Below, piece by piece: positions 9,537 through 20,872 of a DNA stretch of 64,000 nucleotides. The translations under genes were made by a program, and so were the position numbers. The DNA comes from Zoroaster sp. YZ-2022 (Eukaryota; Echinodermata; Asteroidea; Forcipulatida; Zoroasteridae), in assembly GCA_029582265.1 (NCBI GenBank), contig CM055817.1:31787097-31851096 (forward strand), in the 5' to 3' direction. The notes under the pieces are model-generated. The model was not told the origin of the DNA, ran no database searches, and saw only the letters and a list, made by a program, of their open reading frames with translations. The stretch's first letter is position 1. Every line of letters begins with the position of its first letter.

Positions 9537-11140
9537 CCCTTAAGTGCGCGCGATCCATGTTTATACACTATAACAGGAGCTGCCAGTCGACAACTGGCAC
9601 GCGTAATTCAATGAATGGGGGCATATACCGTTGCATAATCGTTTTCCTAGCATTCCCACATTCTTTCAGATAGTCTAGAGGTTGTATATAAGTATTTCAG
9701 GGGCGGATCCAGGAATTTTTAAGGGGGGGGAGGGCAGGGTGGGGGGTCAAGATTTTCATTTTTTTTTTTTTCTGATAATAACCACCTGTTATGTTTTGTA
9801 TTATTTGGGGTTTTTCCCTCTCCCCCACCCCCTCCCCCACCCCCTCCCCCCACCCCTGGATCCGTGTCGGAATTCCCATAATATATTTCCACCCTTTTTA
9901 GGGGAGGATTCATGATTTTTTGCAAAGGGGGGCGGTAGGTTTTTCTTTTTCTCTTAAGTTTTTGTACACTCTACTTGGAGCTGCCAGTCGACAACTGGCA
10001 CGCGTAACTCAATGAATGGGGGCATATACCGTTGCATAATCGTTTTCCTAGCATTCCCACATTCTTTCAGATAGTCTAGAGGTTGTATATAACCATTTCA
10101 GGGGCGGATCCAGGAATTTTTAGGGGAGGCAGGGTGGGGGTCATGATTTTCATTTTTTTTTTTCTGATAATAACCACCTGTTATGTTTTGTATTATTTGG
10201 GGTTTTTCCCCTCTCCCCCACCCCCTCCCCCCACCCCTGGATCCGCGTCGGAATTCCCATAATATATTTCCACCCTTTTCAGGGGAGGATTCATGATTTT
10301 TGCAGGGGGCGGTAGGTTTTCTTTTTCTTTATGTCCGAAAATAACCCCCTGTTATGTTTGTTATTATTTTTGGTTACATGAGCTACAGGGTACCAGATTC
10401 CCCTTCAGTGTCCCTTGTCTCACTGTACGACTGTTGTAATAAACCATAGAGCTGAATAAATCATGTCTGTCCACCATGTCCCCTGGCATTTTCAAGGTCC
10501 ACTCATTTGTTTACACCATCCTTTTTTTATAGCTCCATGTTTACACTTTGAAAACCCACCTCCCACCATGGAAAAAAAAGGGGGATGGGGGTGGCTAAAG
10601 GGGCAGTCAAAACCTACTCTTCCTCCGTTTATAGCTAGATACGCTATGCTTGGCGTGCCAAACAATTATTACTTCCAGACATAGCTCCTTCACGCCACGT
10701 GAGTCAAACAGTCGTTTACAGCCAAGTCAAACAGCTGTTTTCAGTCAAGCTTGCTTCAAAGCCCCGCCTAACCTTTCCCCCATCCCCCCAACCCCCCCAC
10801 AGACCTAGTAGTAAACAACTCATTCATAAAAAACGTACAATGTATCAAACGCTCCTTGACAGTAGCCAGTCTGGCAGCTGGGTCAATTACCTCTAAGGAT
10901 TATGTTGCTGTACAATTTCAATGGGGAAATCCCTTGGGAGCTGACCTCGCCTGACCCTACTTGTAAACAATGCCACTCCTAAACGACCCCATGGTGGCCA
11001 CTCAAACTCTGCAATATGTTTCTCAAGCGTATAATGTACAAAGTCAAGGGAAATGGGGTTTCAACTAATTTCATACGCAAAATAATTAACAAAAACGCTT
11101 AATTGACCAGTAGGCTACTGGCAGCTTACGCACATAAGGG
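9537..11140. mobile_element. piggyBac-like non-autonomous element, 1604 bp
   Basis: Ends CCCTTAAGTGCG (left) and CCCTTATGTGCG (right, reverse complement) match at 11 of 12 bases and start with CCC. Both sides carry the TTAA target (9533-9536 and 11141-11144). The duplicated block at about 39974 has the empty site GTGTCTTAAGATGGC, giving the insertion point exactly. These are the traits of piggyBac elements. No transposase frame is present, and the inside is mostly an approximately 390-bp direct repeat. Confidence 0.8.
9577..10340. repeat. Direct repeat of about 390 bp inside the piggyBac-like element
   Basis: 9577-9960 and 9976-10340 both begin AGCTGCCAGTCGACAACTGG and both contain GGGGCGGATCCAGGAATTTT and a CCCCTGGATCC inverted partner. 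The GGCGGATCCAGG/CCTGGATCC pairs resemble hAT-type ends, so a small hAT-like element may have been captured before the repeat arose. Confidence 0.75.
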
Positions 11141-11189
11141 TTAAGATGGCCCTGTTGTGTCTGTAGTGTACATAACGTTCTCAAAATCT

Positions 11190-11340
11190 TTGATAATTTA
11201 AATACTATGATAAATATTACAACGAGCAACATCCATGTCAGTGATTTTGTTGAACTGACTGGTGATTATTTAAATACTATGATTAATATTGCAACGAGCA
11301 ACATCCATGGTACTGATTTTATTGAACTGTGACTGGTGAT
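11190..11340. repeat. 72-bp minisatellite, two copies
   Basis: The unit has TTGTTGAACTGACTGGTGAT and ATTGCAACGAGCAACATCCA. Longer arrays are at 56770-57160, 59475-59790 and 62122-62437, with one unit at 40021-40100. See the findings for its period. Confidence 0.85.
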
Positions 11341-11346
11341 GTTTTT

Positions 11347-11545
11347 TATGGCGTACATTCTTAACATTTAATCCATTAATAGAGATATATCTATTGTTAA
11401 AAGGTTAAAAGAGATATCTCTATTAATAATAGCGATATCTCTATTACAGGAATTAAATGTTAACTGTGTACGCCAGAAACAGAGATATCTCTATTATTAA
11501 TAGAGATATCTCTGTTTTGGATTAAATGTCAAGAATGTACGCCAT
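11347..11545. mobile_element. Palindromic MITE, about 200 bp
   Basis: The ends ATGGCGTACATTCTTAACAT and its reverse complement bracket internal palindromes built from AGAGATATCTCTATTA. The duplicated block at about 40096 lacks it (TGATGTTTTGTTAATT), so it inserted after the duplication. Target duplication is ambiguous within the T run. Confidence 0.7.
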
Positions 11546-12041
11546 AGTTTTTGTTAATTATTGCATCGGTTTTGGGATAAAGAGAATCCATTTCAGAAGT
11601 TCAAAAATGGTCTGGGTAACGTTACTTGTTAATGTACGAATGGTATATTTTTATTCACAGTTCTCACTGTCGTGAACATTTCGGCAACAAAATTCCGCCG
11701 TAGGATTGCTTTTACTATATCACTATAAACGTTTGTTGTGTTTGGTTTTGCTACATTAGCCGGACACTCTCGAACAAAGTGACATTTAGTAAATGTTTGT
11801 GCACGCGAACCATTGGTACGGGTGGTTCGTGCGCAAAACCCATGTGTGCCAATGAGTGATAAGTTACTATAGCTCATGTACGTTAACCGTTGGCCATGTA
11901 CGTTAACTGTTCCTCAGGTCTGAGAACGAAACAAAAAGCCCAGGCTTGATAAGGTTAATAAAACTCTAAGAACATTTGTGAAAATAACAAAATAAACGGG
12001 CTGTAACTAATGTCAAACTCTACTTTGTTTTCCAATCCTAG

Positions 12042-12113
12042 ATATCTGCAGGGCAACAAAATCAGCGAACTTCTACCAGAAACATTTGATGGTCTAAAAA
12101 GCCTCTGGATATT
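12042..12113 (+). CDS. LRR exon 3 (A-type cassette, 72 bp)
   Basis: Acceptor TCCTAG, donor GTAAGT, 72 bp, phase 2 both sides. After the split Leu codon the 24 residues begin YLQGNKISELLPETFDGL and end in W-I before the next split Leu. This is a canonical LxLxxNxIxxLxxxxFxxL repeat. Intron sequence on both sides (upstream TAATGTCAAACTCTACTTTG, downstream GTAAGTTGTAATGTCATGAA) is shared with all later LRR exons, so exon and flanks were duplicated together. Its copy at 49054 is dead. Confidence 0.85.
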
Positions 12114-12459
12114 GTAAGTTGTAATGTCATGAATTTCAATCACAAGAATCAAGCCACCGATTTTGTTTTACTCAAGTTACGTCTGACGGCAATGTTGTTT
12201 TGATGAAATTCAAATTTTAAAAATCTAAATAGGCCTATATATATTCATTTTGTAAGTATAATATATGTCCCACTGCAGCACTTGCCTATATAGGTCAGTA
12301 TCGACGGAACATTTGCAAAAACGAGATGCAAAATGAAACTGTGCTTCAGCCATTGTTTAGCCAAATCTCAACCGAAATGGTTTCGGCATAGGCAAATATT
12401 CTCACCTCAACCTAAAGGGCCCCGGCACACACAAACCTTTGACAAAAATAGCTTCCATA

Positions 12460-12945
12460 GGATATCCCATGGGGAATTTTCCGATGGGATTCCCATGGTG
12501 AATTGATCATGGGAACCCCATGGGGAATCCCGTGGAGAATCCCATGCAAAATCCTATGCATGTGATCTCATGGAGAATCCCACAGGGATCCTATGGCATG
12601 GAGAATCCCACGGGGATCCCGTGGCATGGAGAATCCCAATGGGATCCTCATGGAGAATCCCGTAGGTATCCCATGCATTGGGATTCTCATGGGGATCCAA
12701 TGGAGAATCCCAATGGGATCCACATGGGGATCCCATGGCATGGAGAATCCCAATGGGATCCCCATGGAGAATCCCAATGGGATCCCATGGATAATCCCAA
12801 TAGGTTCCCATGGAGAATTCCATGGAGAATCCCATGGGGATCCATGGAGAATCCCATGGGGATCCCATGGAGAATCCTATAGTAAATCACATGAAGAATG
12901 TCGTAGAGAAACCACATGGGGAATCCCATGGAAAACCTTATAGGT
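12460..12945. repeat. GGATCCCATGG-rich satellite
   Basis: Degenerate tandem units of GATCCCATGG and GGAGAATCCC, about 12-24 bp. The motif is partly self-complementary, so long open frames appear on both strands (Met-Glu-Asn-Pro on +, Gly-Ile-Pro on -). They are compositional, not genes. A shorter copy is at 49365-49745. Confidence 0.9.
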
Positions 12946-12949
12946 TTCC

Positions 12950-13335
12950 CATTACAATCACATATTCCGCAAAATGTGATTCAATGAAACTTTGTTGCAC
13001 ATTATTCTATAGACATCAACACAGATTATTTCATTGCATGATTTAAAATACAGGAGTAGGAACAAATAAACTTTTAACATATTCTTCAAATATTGCGAAT
13101 ATTCTCTTAACAATGAACAAAGTTTAAAATATTATAAGTGGTATAAAGTAATTTTAAAGGAATATTATTTAATAATAAATGTCTTTCAAACATTTTTGCC
13201 AAGTCTTTAGGTTCTAGTTGGAACTCGGTTTTAAAATTAACAAATTAATGTGAATTTTTTTTTGGGTTTCATTAAATCCATGGTACTGCATCTTTCATTT
13301 ACAGAGGCCCTCGTTGCCATAGGTGCGCCCATGTC
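12950..13335. other. AT-rich spacer between satellite and DIRS relic
   Basis: The same AT-rich sequence occurs in the second block (about 49745-50120). No feature recognised. Confidence 0.6.
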
Positions 13336-13340
13336 CTCAG

Positions 13341-14099
13341 TTAATGCAAAACAATGTTGATATCTCGGCATACTTCTTTTAACCTGGCCACTACTGTATC
13401 TCTGGCCTGAGTATAACTTAATTGTTTAATTTTGTGAACTAAAGTACAATTTCCTTTCGTCCTGAATGCAGGTTTAAACAGAAATTGGTCTGAGATTAAA
13501 TCGATGTTTGCGCTCCTAATATACCTCTTAAGTGTTTTCATTGGGCATGCTGATGTTACCCCTTGACTAATAACTACTTCACTGCCTTGCCTATATTGAT
13601 CCGTTTTGCTCTTTGCTACACAAATTGAAATGTAGGATTCATGGAAAGTTAAGTCTTTACACTTTAAGGAACTGACCTCGTTGAATATCATGAAACCAGC
13701 GAAACATAATAAAATAATACACAAGTCTTTTTTGGCAACTGCTGAACTGTTTTGTCTCTTTGCTGACTCCAGTAGACTTATTACGTAATGATTATTTGTT
13801 GGATCCGTGGCGCCTCGAACTTTATGGCCCTACTTTATCCCGAACACTACTGATTGGACTACTCCTGCTGAACAACCCGAATCTATCAGTTTTGTCATTT
13901 ACTAGGACACATATATGGGTTCTGCGTATATGGCTTGACCTCCCTTTGCTTTGATGAATGTTTTCCATCTCTTGAAAGCTCCGTAGTATTTGGAGACAGT
14001 TCCCTCACTCGTAGACTGCAGCAGACGGTGAGCCATACGTCCTGCTAGAGACATCAGCTTCCCAGATGTCGTCCCTGTAGCTTTTACTTCATGCAACAC
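13341..14099 (-). pseudogene. DIRS-like element: tyrosine recombinase
   Basis: Two minus-strand stretches encode a recombinase. 14099-13902 has the N-terminal helical part (SLAGRMAHRLLQSTSEGTV, YYGAFKRWKTFIKA). 13724-13341 has the catalytic part with FAGFMIFNEVSSLKCKDL, KTDQYRQGSEVVIS and CPMKTLKRYI. They are separated by stops. With the RNase H stretch just upstream on the same strand, the order RNase H then recombinase is that of DIRS/Ngaro retrotransposons, which integrate with a tyrosine recombinase. The second copy is at 50420-51180. Dead. Confidence 0.75.
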
Positions 14100-14347
14100 T
14101 GCGCTTTCGAGTCCTAGATCTGTAACGGGAGAACCTCAAAATGTTATGTTCAAAGCAATCATTTTGAAATTGCTACTTTTCTTACCGAAAATACCATTGT
14201 TTCCTCTACCCTTTTTGATGACTTTAGAGTCGAATATTCTAAACTCTTTCACACATGATGTAAAACTATCATCTTTGTGAACTTTGGGCCAAAACGGTGC
14301 CGATTTCTAGAGTGGTATTACCAATGTGCCTCTTGCTTTTTCGTATA

Positions 14348-15000
14348 CTAATTGGTCAACCATTTTACTGACAAGCCTTGGTGGTGGAACCAATTACAAT
14401 CGTTATTCCAAGCTTGCATAAACGCATCAATACCCAAGGTACCTGGGCACCACCATCTATAATTAAAACTCTCACAATGTGTATTATAATTACTTGCGAA
14501 CCTATTGCATGTATAAGGACCCCATGCGTTTTCTAATTGACTGAATACAACCCTGTCTATCATCCAGTCGTCGCGGTCTGAGTTTTTTCTCAAAGTGTCA
14601 GCTATTTTATCCCTTTCTCTTGGAACCCATAATAGCTGTAATCTTATGTTACTGATCGCACACGTACTGTGTATTTCAAGAGCTTTCTCCTGCAAATCGA
14701 GTTTCTTACTCCCTTTCTGAATGATACTTGCTACATTCTTATTGTCTGTGTGCCACTTTAACACTATGCCCTTCCAGGCTACTCTCTAGTGAATATAAAG
14801 TTCTATTCACCGCTTCTAGTTCCCTCCATGTGGAACTTTTACTCTTTTCTAATTCTGACCAGCTCCCTAAAACTTCTGAACCTTCCTGTTCAACTATATA
14901 ACCGCCGTATCCTACACCTGAGGCATTTGAGTAAACTGAATAAGCGTATTCTAAGCATTCTTGGCATGGTAATTCGTTTAGTATCCTGATTCGGTTCCGC
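14348..15000 (-). pseudogene. DIRS-like element: RNase H domain, frameshifted
   Basis: From about 15000 the minus strand reads SNASGVGYGGYIVEQ and STWRELEAVNRTLYSL. A frameshift near 14775 separates this from WHTDNKNVASIIQKGSKK, LQEKALEIHSTC and WVPRERDKIADTL. These are the DIRS-type RNase H blocks (catalytic D-E-D region, then the WxPRxxNxxAD motif). The reverse transcriptase that should precede it is missing. Related fragments are at 36812-37105 and 51203-52200. Confidence 0.75.
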
Positions 15001-15587
15001 CAGAATCTTAACTCAGCTTGTGCCTTTTCTGTAATGATCAGGGGAGCTTCCCTACTAGCTCTGCTGTTAATTATTTATTCATTGATACAATGATTGTGTT
15101 CGTTCCGTCTTTCCTTCTTTATTTATTTATTTTTTATTTAGCTGACGTCTGGCGGCGAAACAAAAATTAAAACGAGTACGAAATTCATATTTGCCAATCA
15201 AAATATTTATTTGTATTTTCACTCATTTTCTTCATTAACGCCACAACGTAATTAGCTAAACATCGCGTTACTTGTAATATATTGAATCTAAAAAGTAATT
15301 ATACTCGTAGTTGTCTTTAGTATGGCAATTGGTATCAATTTGGTTTAAATACATTAAATTCCTCACAGTATGTCATACTTGTCAATGGAGACCAGTGTAC
15401 TTATTTTTTTAATGTTGATGCAGTCAAGTATTAATTAATAAACTGTAGGCAGAATAAATTATCATAGTATTTGAGTGATCAATAACATTTCACCAATCAC
15501 CGATGTCTTTATGAAAATCTAAGAACATTGGTAACAAAATAAACAGGCTTTAACTAATGTCAAACTCTACTTTGATTCCAATCCTAG

Positions 15588-15659
15588 AGAACTGCAGAAC
15601 AACGAAATCAGTGAACTTGCTTCAGGAGCATTTGATGGTCTACAAAGACTTTTGATATT
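15588..15659 (+). CDS. LRR exon 4 (B-type cassette, 72 bp)
   Basis: Acceptor TCCTAG, donor GTAAG, phase 2. The residues after the split Leu start ELQNNEISELASGAFDGL and end L-I. The flanking intron (about 15130-15587) defines the B unit, also found at 26780, 37930, 52320 and 53960-55014. It differs from exon 8 by three amino-acid changes and one silent change, so they are close relatives. Confidence 0.85.
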
Positions 15660-15789
15660 GTAAGTTGTAATGTCATGAATTTCAATCACATATAACCAAG
15701 CCAACGTTTTCCCTTTACTTAAGTTACGTCTGACGACAAATTTTGTTTTCATGAAATGCGAGTTTTATATTTGCCAATCTAATTATTTA

Positions 15790-15985
15790 ACATGTTCAAA
15801 AATATTTTGACTTAATCATAAGTCCACTTTTCCTAATTTTATATGAAATAAATGTTGGTAAATAAAGTCGAATTTAGACAAAAGTACAATAAAATTATAA
15901 ACCTTTTCATTAAAATGAAAATTTATTTCATAAAAATTAGGAAAAGTGGACTTATGATTAAGTCAAAATACTTTTGAACATGTTA
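15790..15985. mobile_element. Palindromic fold-back, about 195 bp
   Basis: Arms of about 50 bp containing ATAAGTCCACTTTTCCTAAT and its reverse complement, with outer ends ACATGTTC/GAACATGT. The corresponding intron at 57780-57800 lacks it. No coding content. Confidence 0.7.
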
Positions 15986-16139
15986 TTGTATTAATGTTGT
16001 AAGTAAATACTTGTCCTTCACTGTAACACTTGTCTATGTTAGGCAGTATGCGACCGAACATTTGCAAAAACGAGATGCAAAAACATCCTCTGCAGAATAG
16101 TAGCTCATAACACGGTGTTTTTAAAATGACATTAGAGAA

Positions 16140-16480
16140 AAATGCATCAAACCAGCCAGCTTTCGTTTAGACTGTCACTTATGTTTATGTCGTGAGAAAA
16201 GTACGAAGATCGTATTTGAACCAGTATTGTGCAATGTACGGTTTGCGAATGGCTACCGGCTGACTTTGGCTTTCGGTTTACCAACCGGGAACGACCCCCA
16301 GGAACGTTTCTAGAGCAGAGAATACCCGCGTGTTCTAAGTGGAACCTTCCAATGGGAACACTGTAGCGTTCCACGGACTGTTCACGTTTACCCAGAGGAA
16401 CATGTCTGACGGCGAAACATACTTGATAAAGTATGAACATCATGTTTACATTACGAATTTGTTTCTATGCGACACAACGG
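16140..16480. repeat. GGAACG-rich intron repeat, copy 1
   Basis: A CG-rich island (GGTTTACCAACCGGGAACGA, TGGGAACACTGTAGCGTTCC) inside AT-rich intron. It recurs about 400-600 bp after LRR exons at 53000-53330, 55200-55500, 57850-58220, 60570-60880 and 63215-63520. Frames are open on both strands in each copy, but none is recognisable. Confidence 0.75.
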
Positions 16481-16991
16481 AATCAGAGGCATGTTTACAG
16501 ATCAGTTGTTGAATGTAAATCTGGATTTAACAGCACATCATGCTAATGGAATGGATTGTATTGGCCTAATAAGAACATGTGGGACATTTATTTTCTAATA
16601 ATTAAAATATTGTCCCACAATGTAACACTCAAGATTGCCCCCGAACATTATTATATCAATGCACTCAAGTGTTGTTTACCGTTTGTTTATTTATTCGTTT
16701 AAATAATCAAACGGCAGGCAGAAATTTGTTTTGTTGTACCACAAATACAATTCACACAAGTTTGCTTTATGGAAAATATGAGGGCATTGATGAATATTAC
16801 CGATGTATATGTGCTTCAATGCAACAACGAGATGCAAAAACATCCTCTGCAGAATTGTAGTTCAAAACACGGTGTTTTTAAAATGACATTAGAGAAATAT
16901 GCATAAAACCAGCTAACATTTCGTTTTGACTATCACATTTGGCGTGGAAACAAAAGTACGAAGATCGTATTTGCCGGTCAAAATAGTTATA

Positions 16992-17524
16992 TGCTACGAA
17001 AGCCCATTAGCGCCAACAAAAAATTAATTTCCAATCCGTTATTACGGATTCACAATCCGTTATTACGGATTCGCAATCCGTTATTACGGATTCGCAATCC
17101 GTTATTACGGATTCACAATCCGTTATTACGGATTCGCAATTCGTTATTACGGATTCGCAATCCGTTATTACGGATTCGCAATCCGTTATTACGGATTCGC
17201 ATACGTTATTACGCATTCGCAATCCGTTATTACGGATTGTGAATCCGTTATTACAGATTCGCAATCCGTTATTACAGATTCGCAATCCGTTATTACGGAT
17301 TCACAAAAAAATACTAAATACCTGGGTGTATCGAGAATATCCGGTCACGATAGCTCTTCAGTCACTCGGGCACGTTGCAACCAGGCAGAGCGACCTGGAA
17401 ATAGCGCCCTCGAGGGACCCCCTTTGTGAATCTGTAATAACGGATTGCCAATCCGTAATAATGGATTGTGAATCCGTAATAACGGATTGGAAATTTATTT
17501 TTTGTTGGCGCTAATTGGCTTTCG
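16992..17524. mobile_element. Fold-back element with CCGTTATTACGGATT arrays
   Basis: Ends ACGAAAGCC..ATTAGCGCCAAC are inverted at 16993-17030 and about 17490-17521. Just inside, about 14 units of TCCGTTATTACGGATTCGCA (left) face three inverted units (right). Each unit is itself near-palindromic. TATGC flanks both sides, and the paralogous intron at about 28672 (TTTTATGCATTTT) is empty. Superfamily not assigned. Confidence 0.75.
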
Positions 17525-17529
17525 TCCTA

Positions 17530-18600
17530 TGCATTTAAAATAAAAAAATAAAAATTCTTGAATCAATATAGGGCCTATCTTGATTAAATCACGCGTGTCA
17601 CCGTTTATCCGATTTTTTTGTTTCCGTTGTGTTCAGGAGTAATTCATTTGAACCATGAACACCCATTATCATTGATTTTGTTTTTCATTAGGTGGTCCCA
17701 AAGAATAGTTAGATAAAGTCAGACATTTTCAATGTGATCGGACAAAGCGTTCTGGAGATATTATAACAAATGTCATAGGGGTAAATTGTGTCCACCTAGT
17801 CCTAATAAGGTTTAAGAAGTGTTCCCAGAAACTGGGGTAATAGTTAAATGATTAAAACCATTTTTGTCAAATTTAGAACCAGTTACTTTGACCTCTGGAA
17901 ATAGTATCTTCATTGTCATTAGATAAATAATTCTCACAAGCATCAGTAAAAATCGTAATAAAAAAAGCAAACGAGTTAGAAAATCAATTCACTTAAATGC
18001 GAAGGAACAAAACTTTATACAATGGTGTTTTTCATCATATTACAGACTATTTTCAAGTTTTGTTTGATGCAGCAATGTAGAATAGCCTATTGCAAATTTT
18101 CTTTTAGAAATGAATACAAATACTTTGAAATGAGATATTTTACAAAATAATTGTCAGAAAATTGTGATACTTTCTTTACGTGCCCATATGATTTATGAAG
18201 GGTGCAAACCATAAATAATTTCGGGACACTATTTGATGTAAATCCATGCTTTCTTGAAATCGGATCTTCATCAAAACCTAATCGATTGGTCCATGTAGCA
18301 AACTCAACATATTCAGCAAATTCATCCCAATCCGTGGAACACGTTTTGATACATCTTGTACAGAAGTTCACACGTACACGCTTACCCCCCCCCCCCCCCC
18401 CCCCACACACACACACGCTGCTAGCATTGGTGGGAGTGAGTTGACACAGAGAGCCTCGGTTTCAATAAGGAAGTGCGCAGCCGGGTTTAATTTGAAATGT
18501 GTCTTATGTGTCCAATTGGTCTTTCGCTGACTCTGATGAACTCTCCGAGTTAGAGTGACTGTACGCACACACTATGCAGATATTAACGCCGTATAATTAT
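17530..18600. other. Intronic sequence; poly-C/CA tract only
   Basis: No gene or repeat family recognised. 18387-18415 is a C19-type run followed by (CA)n, which produces artificial open frames. Confidence 0.6.
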
Positions 18601-18634
18601 TATTTGGAGGTCGACGGAAATAAGTCTGGGTGAG

Positions 18635-18819
18635 ATGGCATTCACCGAGTGGATCTGGATTATCGGGTTCCTTTTTATTGCTATAGCTACCCCGCATCAG
18701 AATTACAGACCTGTCTCTCGCCTGGTCCTACCTGGTAGTCGCGAAACTGGTAGTCACGAAACGTTGCAATCCCATCATTTAACTGTCTTTGTTGCATGGT
18801 TTTGTGTCACAATATCTTC
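18635..18819 (+). CDS. Candidate isolated first exon (signal-peptide-like)
   Basis: ATG at 18635 begins MAFTEWIWIIGFLFIAIAT, a good signal-peptide-like sequence. The frame stays open to a consensus donor GTAAGTAG at 18820, leaving phase 2, the phase accepted by every LRR exon here. It could be an alternative first exon splicing to exon 5 (27214). Against this, there is no Cys-rich cap, a second hydrophobic stretch near the end is unusual, and no promoter is evident. Confidence 0.25.
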
Positions 18820-19437
18820 GTAAGTAGAACAAATAACATTATTCTTAACAGTCATACACTGTTGGCAAGAAATTTGCCACAGACATTTGTAGAAAAACCT
18901 ATTTAGTTTCGTGTTTTGATGCTTGTCAACGAAGTTATATTTCATGTGGTTCCTCAGTGTTGTTGTTTTGGAGCGGTCATGAGTATTGTGGGGGGAGTCA
19001 AGGTACATGACTACCACTGGGCCATGTGGGTTTTCGTAAGTTTTTCGGTGTCCTGTAATAATTTTCTCGTGTCTTAAAATTTGTATTTCTAAAAGCTGAC
19101 GTGAAAGGTGACCTACAGTGGCTGTCACAGGAGGTTTTGTTTAAACAAATTATTTAAACATCAGATTTGAGTGAAAAAATAATGGTGCATGCAATCCCAT
19201 TCAGTGACACTACATCTTTGTTGATTTGTTTTTCAAATTGTATTTAACGTACACGATGATATGGGTCCGTAACTGACTGTTTGCGTTGTTTGTCAGTTTG
19301 ACAGTATATAGTTTGTGAGAATAGTTGACCCTTTGTTTAAAGGTAGGCCTACCAAAAATTACCGATTGGTCAAAAAAGGGGAAATGTGTTGAAGAGACAG
19401 GATATATTTTCAGATCCTTTGGTAGCAATATCTACTC

Positions 19438-19467
19438 TTTCATGCCTCAATTGCAGGCAATCATCAG
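19438..19467 (-). ncRNA. Hammerhead-like motif in Penelope 3' region
   Basis: Minus strand: CTGATGA, one extra T, TGCCT-loop-AGGCA hairpin, T, GAAA. The homologous site at 38998-39024 has the same layout with a different loop. Confidence 0.35.
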
Positions 19468-20519
19468 TTGCAATAGGCCTAGCTGGTTCTATAGAAGTTA
19501 GAACTGGATTGTCTCCTGTCTTATTTTTGGATAAGACATAATTGATGTTTTCCAAACGGTTGTAATTAATGTGTCCATTTTGTATGAGTTCGTTCGTTTG
19601 TTGTGTTTATATGATTTGTTCCTCTAATAAAGAGAGCAAAACATTGTGTGTTTCATCTGGTTCTTCAAGCCAGATGTGACTGGCTCTAGCAAAACTCTGA
19701 ACTTGGACCCAATTTTCAAAAGTGACCTCCCAAATTTATTGTGAAAATGTTTTTCCATCAAAATCTAGAGAAAATGCTCTATATGTTGACATGAAAATCT
19801 CAAACTGGTCCCTCGGAGTGAGTTTCTCAGTTGATCCTTTTGGATCTGTATTATTTTGTGAGATTTACTCGGATTAATTTCTCCCGAATGATTTGATCCT
19901 TTCTGAATGCAACAAAGGGTTGTTTTGGAAATATTTCCGAGAGTTTGTTGGTTTTGTTGTATCACTCAGAGGCCAATGTTTGTTTACTGCTTGTTTCACA
20001 TCATTTGTGGTTTACGAACGGATTATAAGTCGATGTTTTGTTTGTCTTTTGGTAATTTGTGAATCAGTTTGGCTGGTTGGCCAGCGACACTTTGTGTTGC
20101 GTTGTTTATCTCAGTTTGAGTATCGCCTCTGGCTAATAATTTTTGGTAAGAATTTTTGACTTTTTCTGTGAAATCTTCCTCATTGTTGGTGTTTCTAGCA
20201 TATCGCAGAGTTTCTCAGTATATAAATGCGTTGAACACATGGGGTTGGTGTGATGGGGTTCTGTGTAGAAACCGGTATGTTTCTGTAGGTTTGGTGTACA
20301 CTTTTGTGTCTAGTATGCCACCATGTTTGGATATGATCAGCCTGTTGTAGGATTTTATTTTCAAGATCATATAATGTTATGTTACAAATTTCCGGACTGG
20401 CTGTTAAGCCAATTGCACAACCGATTTTCTGGAGGTCGATTTTATTTCCAAATTGGAAACGATTTCTGTTGAGTATTAGTTCCAGAAATTTTCGGATGTA
20501 TTTGTTAATAATAATAATA

Positions 20520-20872
20520 ATAATAATAATGTGTGGACTTATATTGCGCACGTATCCACCAACTGAGTGGTGCTCAAGGCGCATATTATTACCCCTGCTC
20601 ATAAGGCTCATAAATCATTCCTGAAACCATCTCAGCTCCCTGGGGAGTATACAGCTCAATTGCTGCCATTACAGCGCATATAGGGCTAATCAACCAACTC
20701 TGCCCTCACAGGTACCCATTTAACCCCTGGGTGGAGAGAAGCAATTATGGTTAAGTGTCTTGCTCAAGGACACAAGTGTCAGGGCCGGGATTCGAACCCA
20801 CATTCTGCTGCTAACACCAGAACTTGAGTCCGGTAAGCTAGACCGCTCGGCCACGACACTCCTTTGTTAATG
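20520..20872 (-). mobile_element. tRNA-derived SINE inserted in the Penelope element
   Basis: Same SINE as at 4745, reversed: the (AAT)n tail comes first, the B box GGATTCGAACC near 20790 and the A box near 20845. The 9-bp target duplication TTTGTTAAT flanks it (20511-20519 and 20873-20881). It is therefore younger than the Penelope copy it splits. Confidence 0.9.

Larger units (their letters stand above)
9003..16990 (+). repeat. Large duplicated block, copy 1 (partner 39285-53720)
   Basis: The order here is 9003-9536, 11141-11640, LRR exon 3 unit, GGATCC satellite, DIRS-like relic, LRR exon 4 unit and the GGAACG-rich repeat. It recurs in the same order and orientation at 39285-53720. The second copy has a gypsy element inserted, and the first has a piggyBac-like element. 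The block therefore carries two LRR cassettes and was duplicated as a whole before these insertions. Confidence 0.8.

Noticed and set aside
12520..12943. Several long overlapping reading frames on both strands (Met-Glu-Asn-Pro and Gly-Ile-Pro repeats)
   Set aside because: They come from the GGATCCCATGG satellite, which is open in many frames by composition.
17007..17285. Cys-Glu-Ser-Val-Ile-Thr-Asp repeat protein
   Set aside because: Translation of a palindromic 21-bp array inside a fold-back element.
18087..18444. Frames through the poly-C/CA tract at 18387-18415
   Set aside because: Driven by a homopolymer with Gly/Pro runs; no splice sites or conserved residues.
18775..19128. Minus-strand 117-codon frame with Cys residues
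   Set aside because: It lies where a Penelope endonuclease might be expected, but I could not find the GIY-YIG core, so no call was made.
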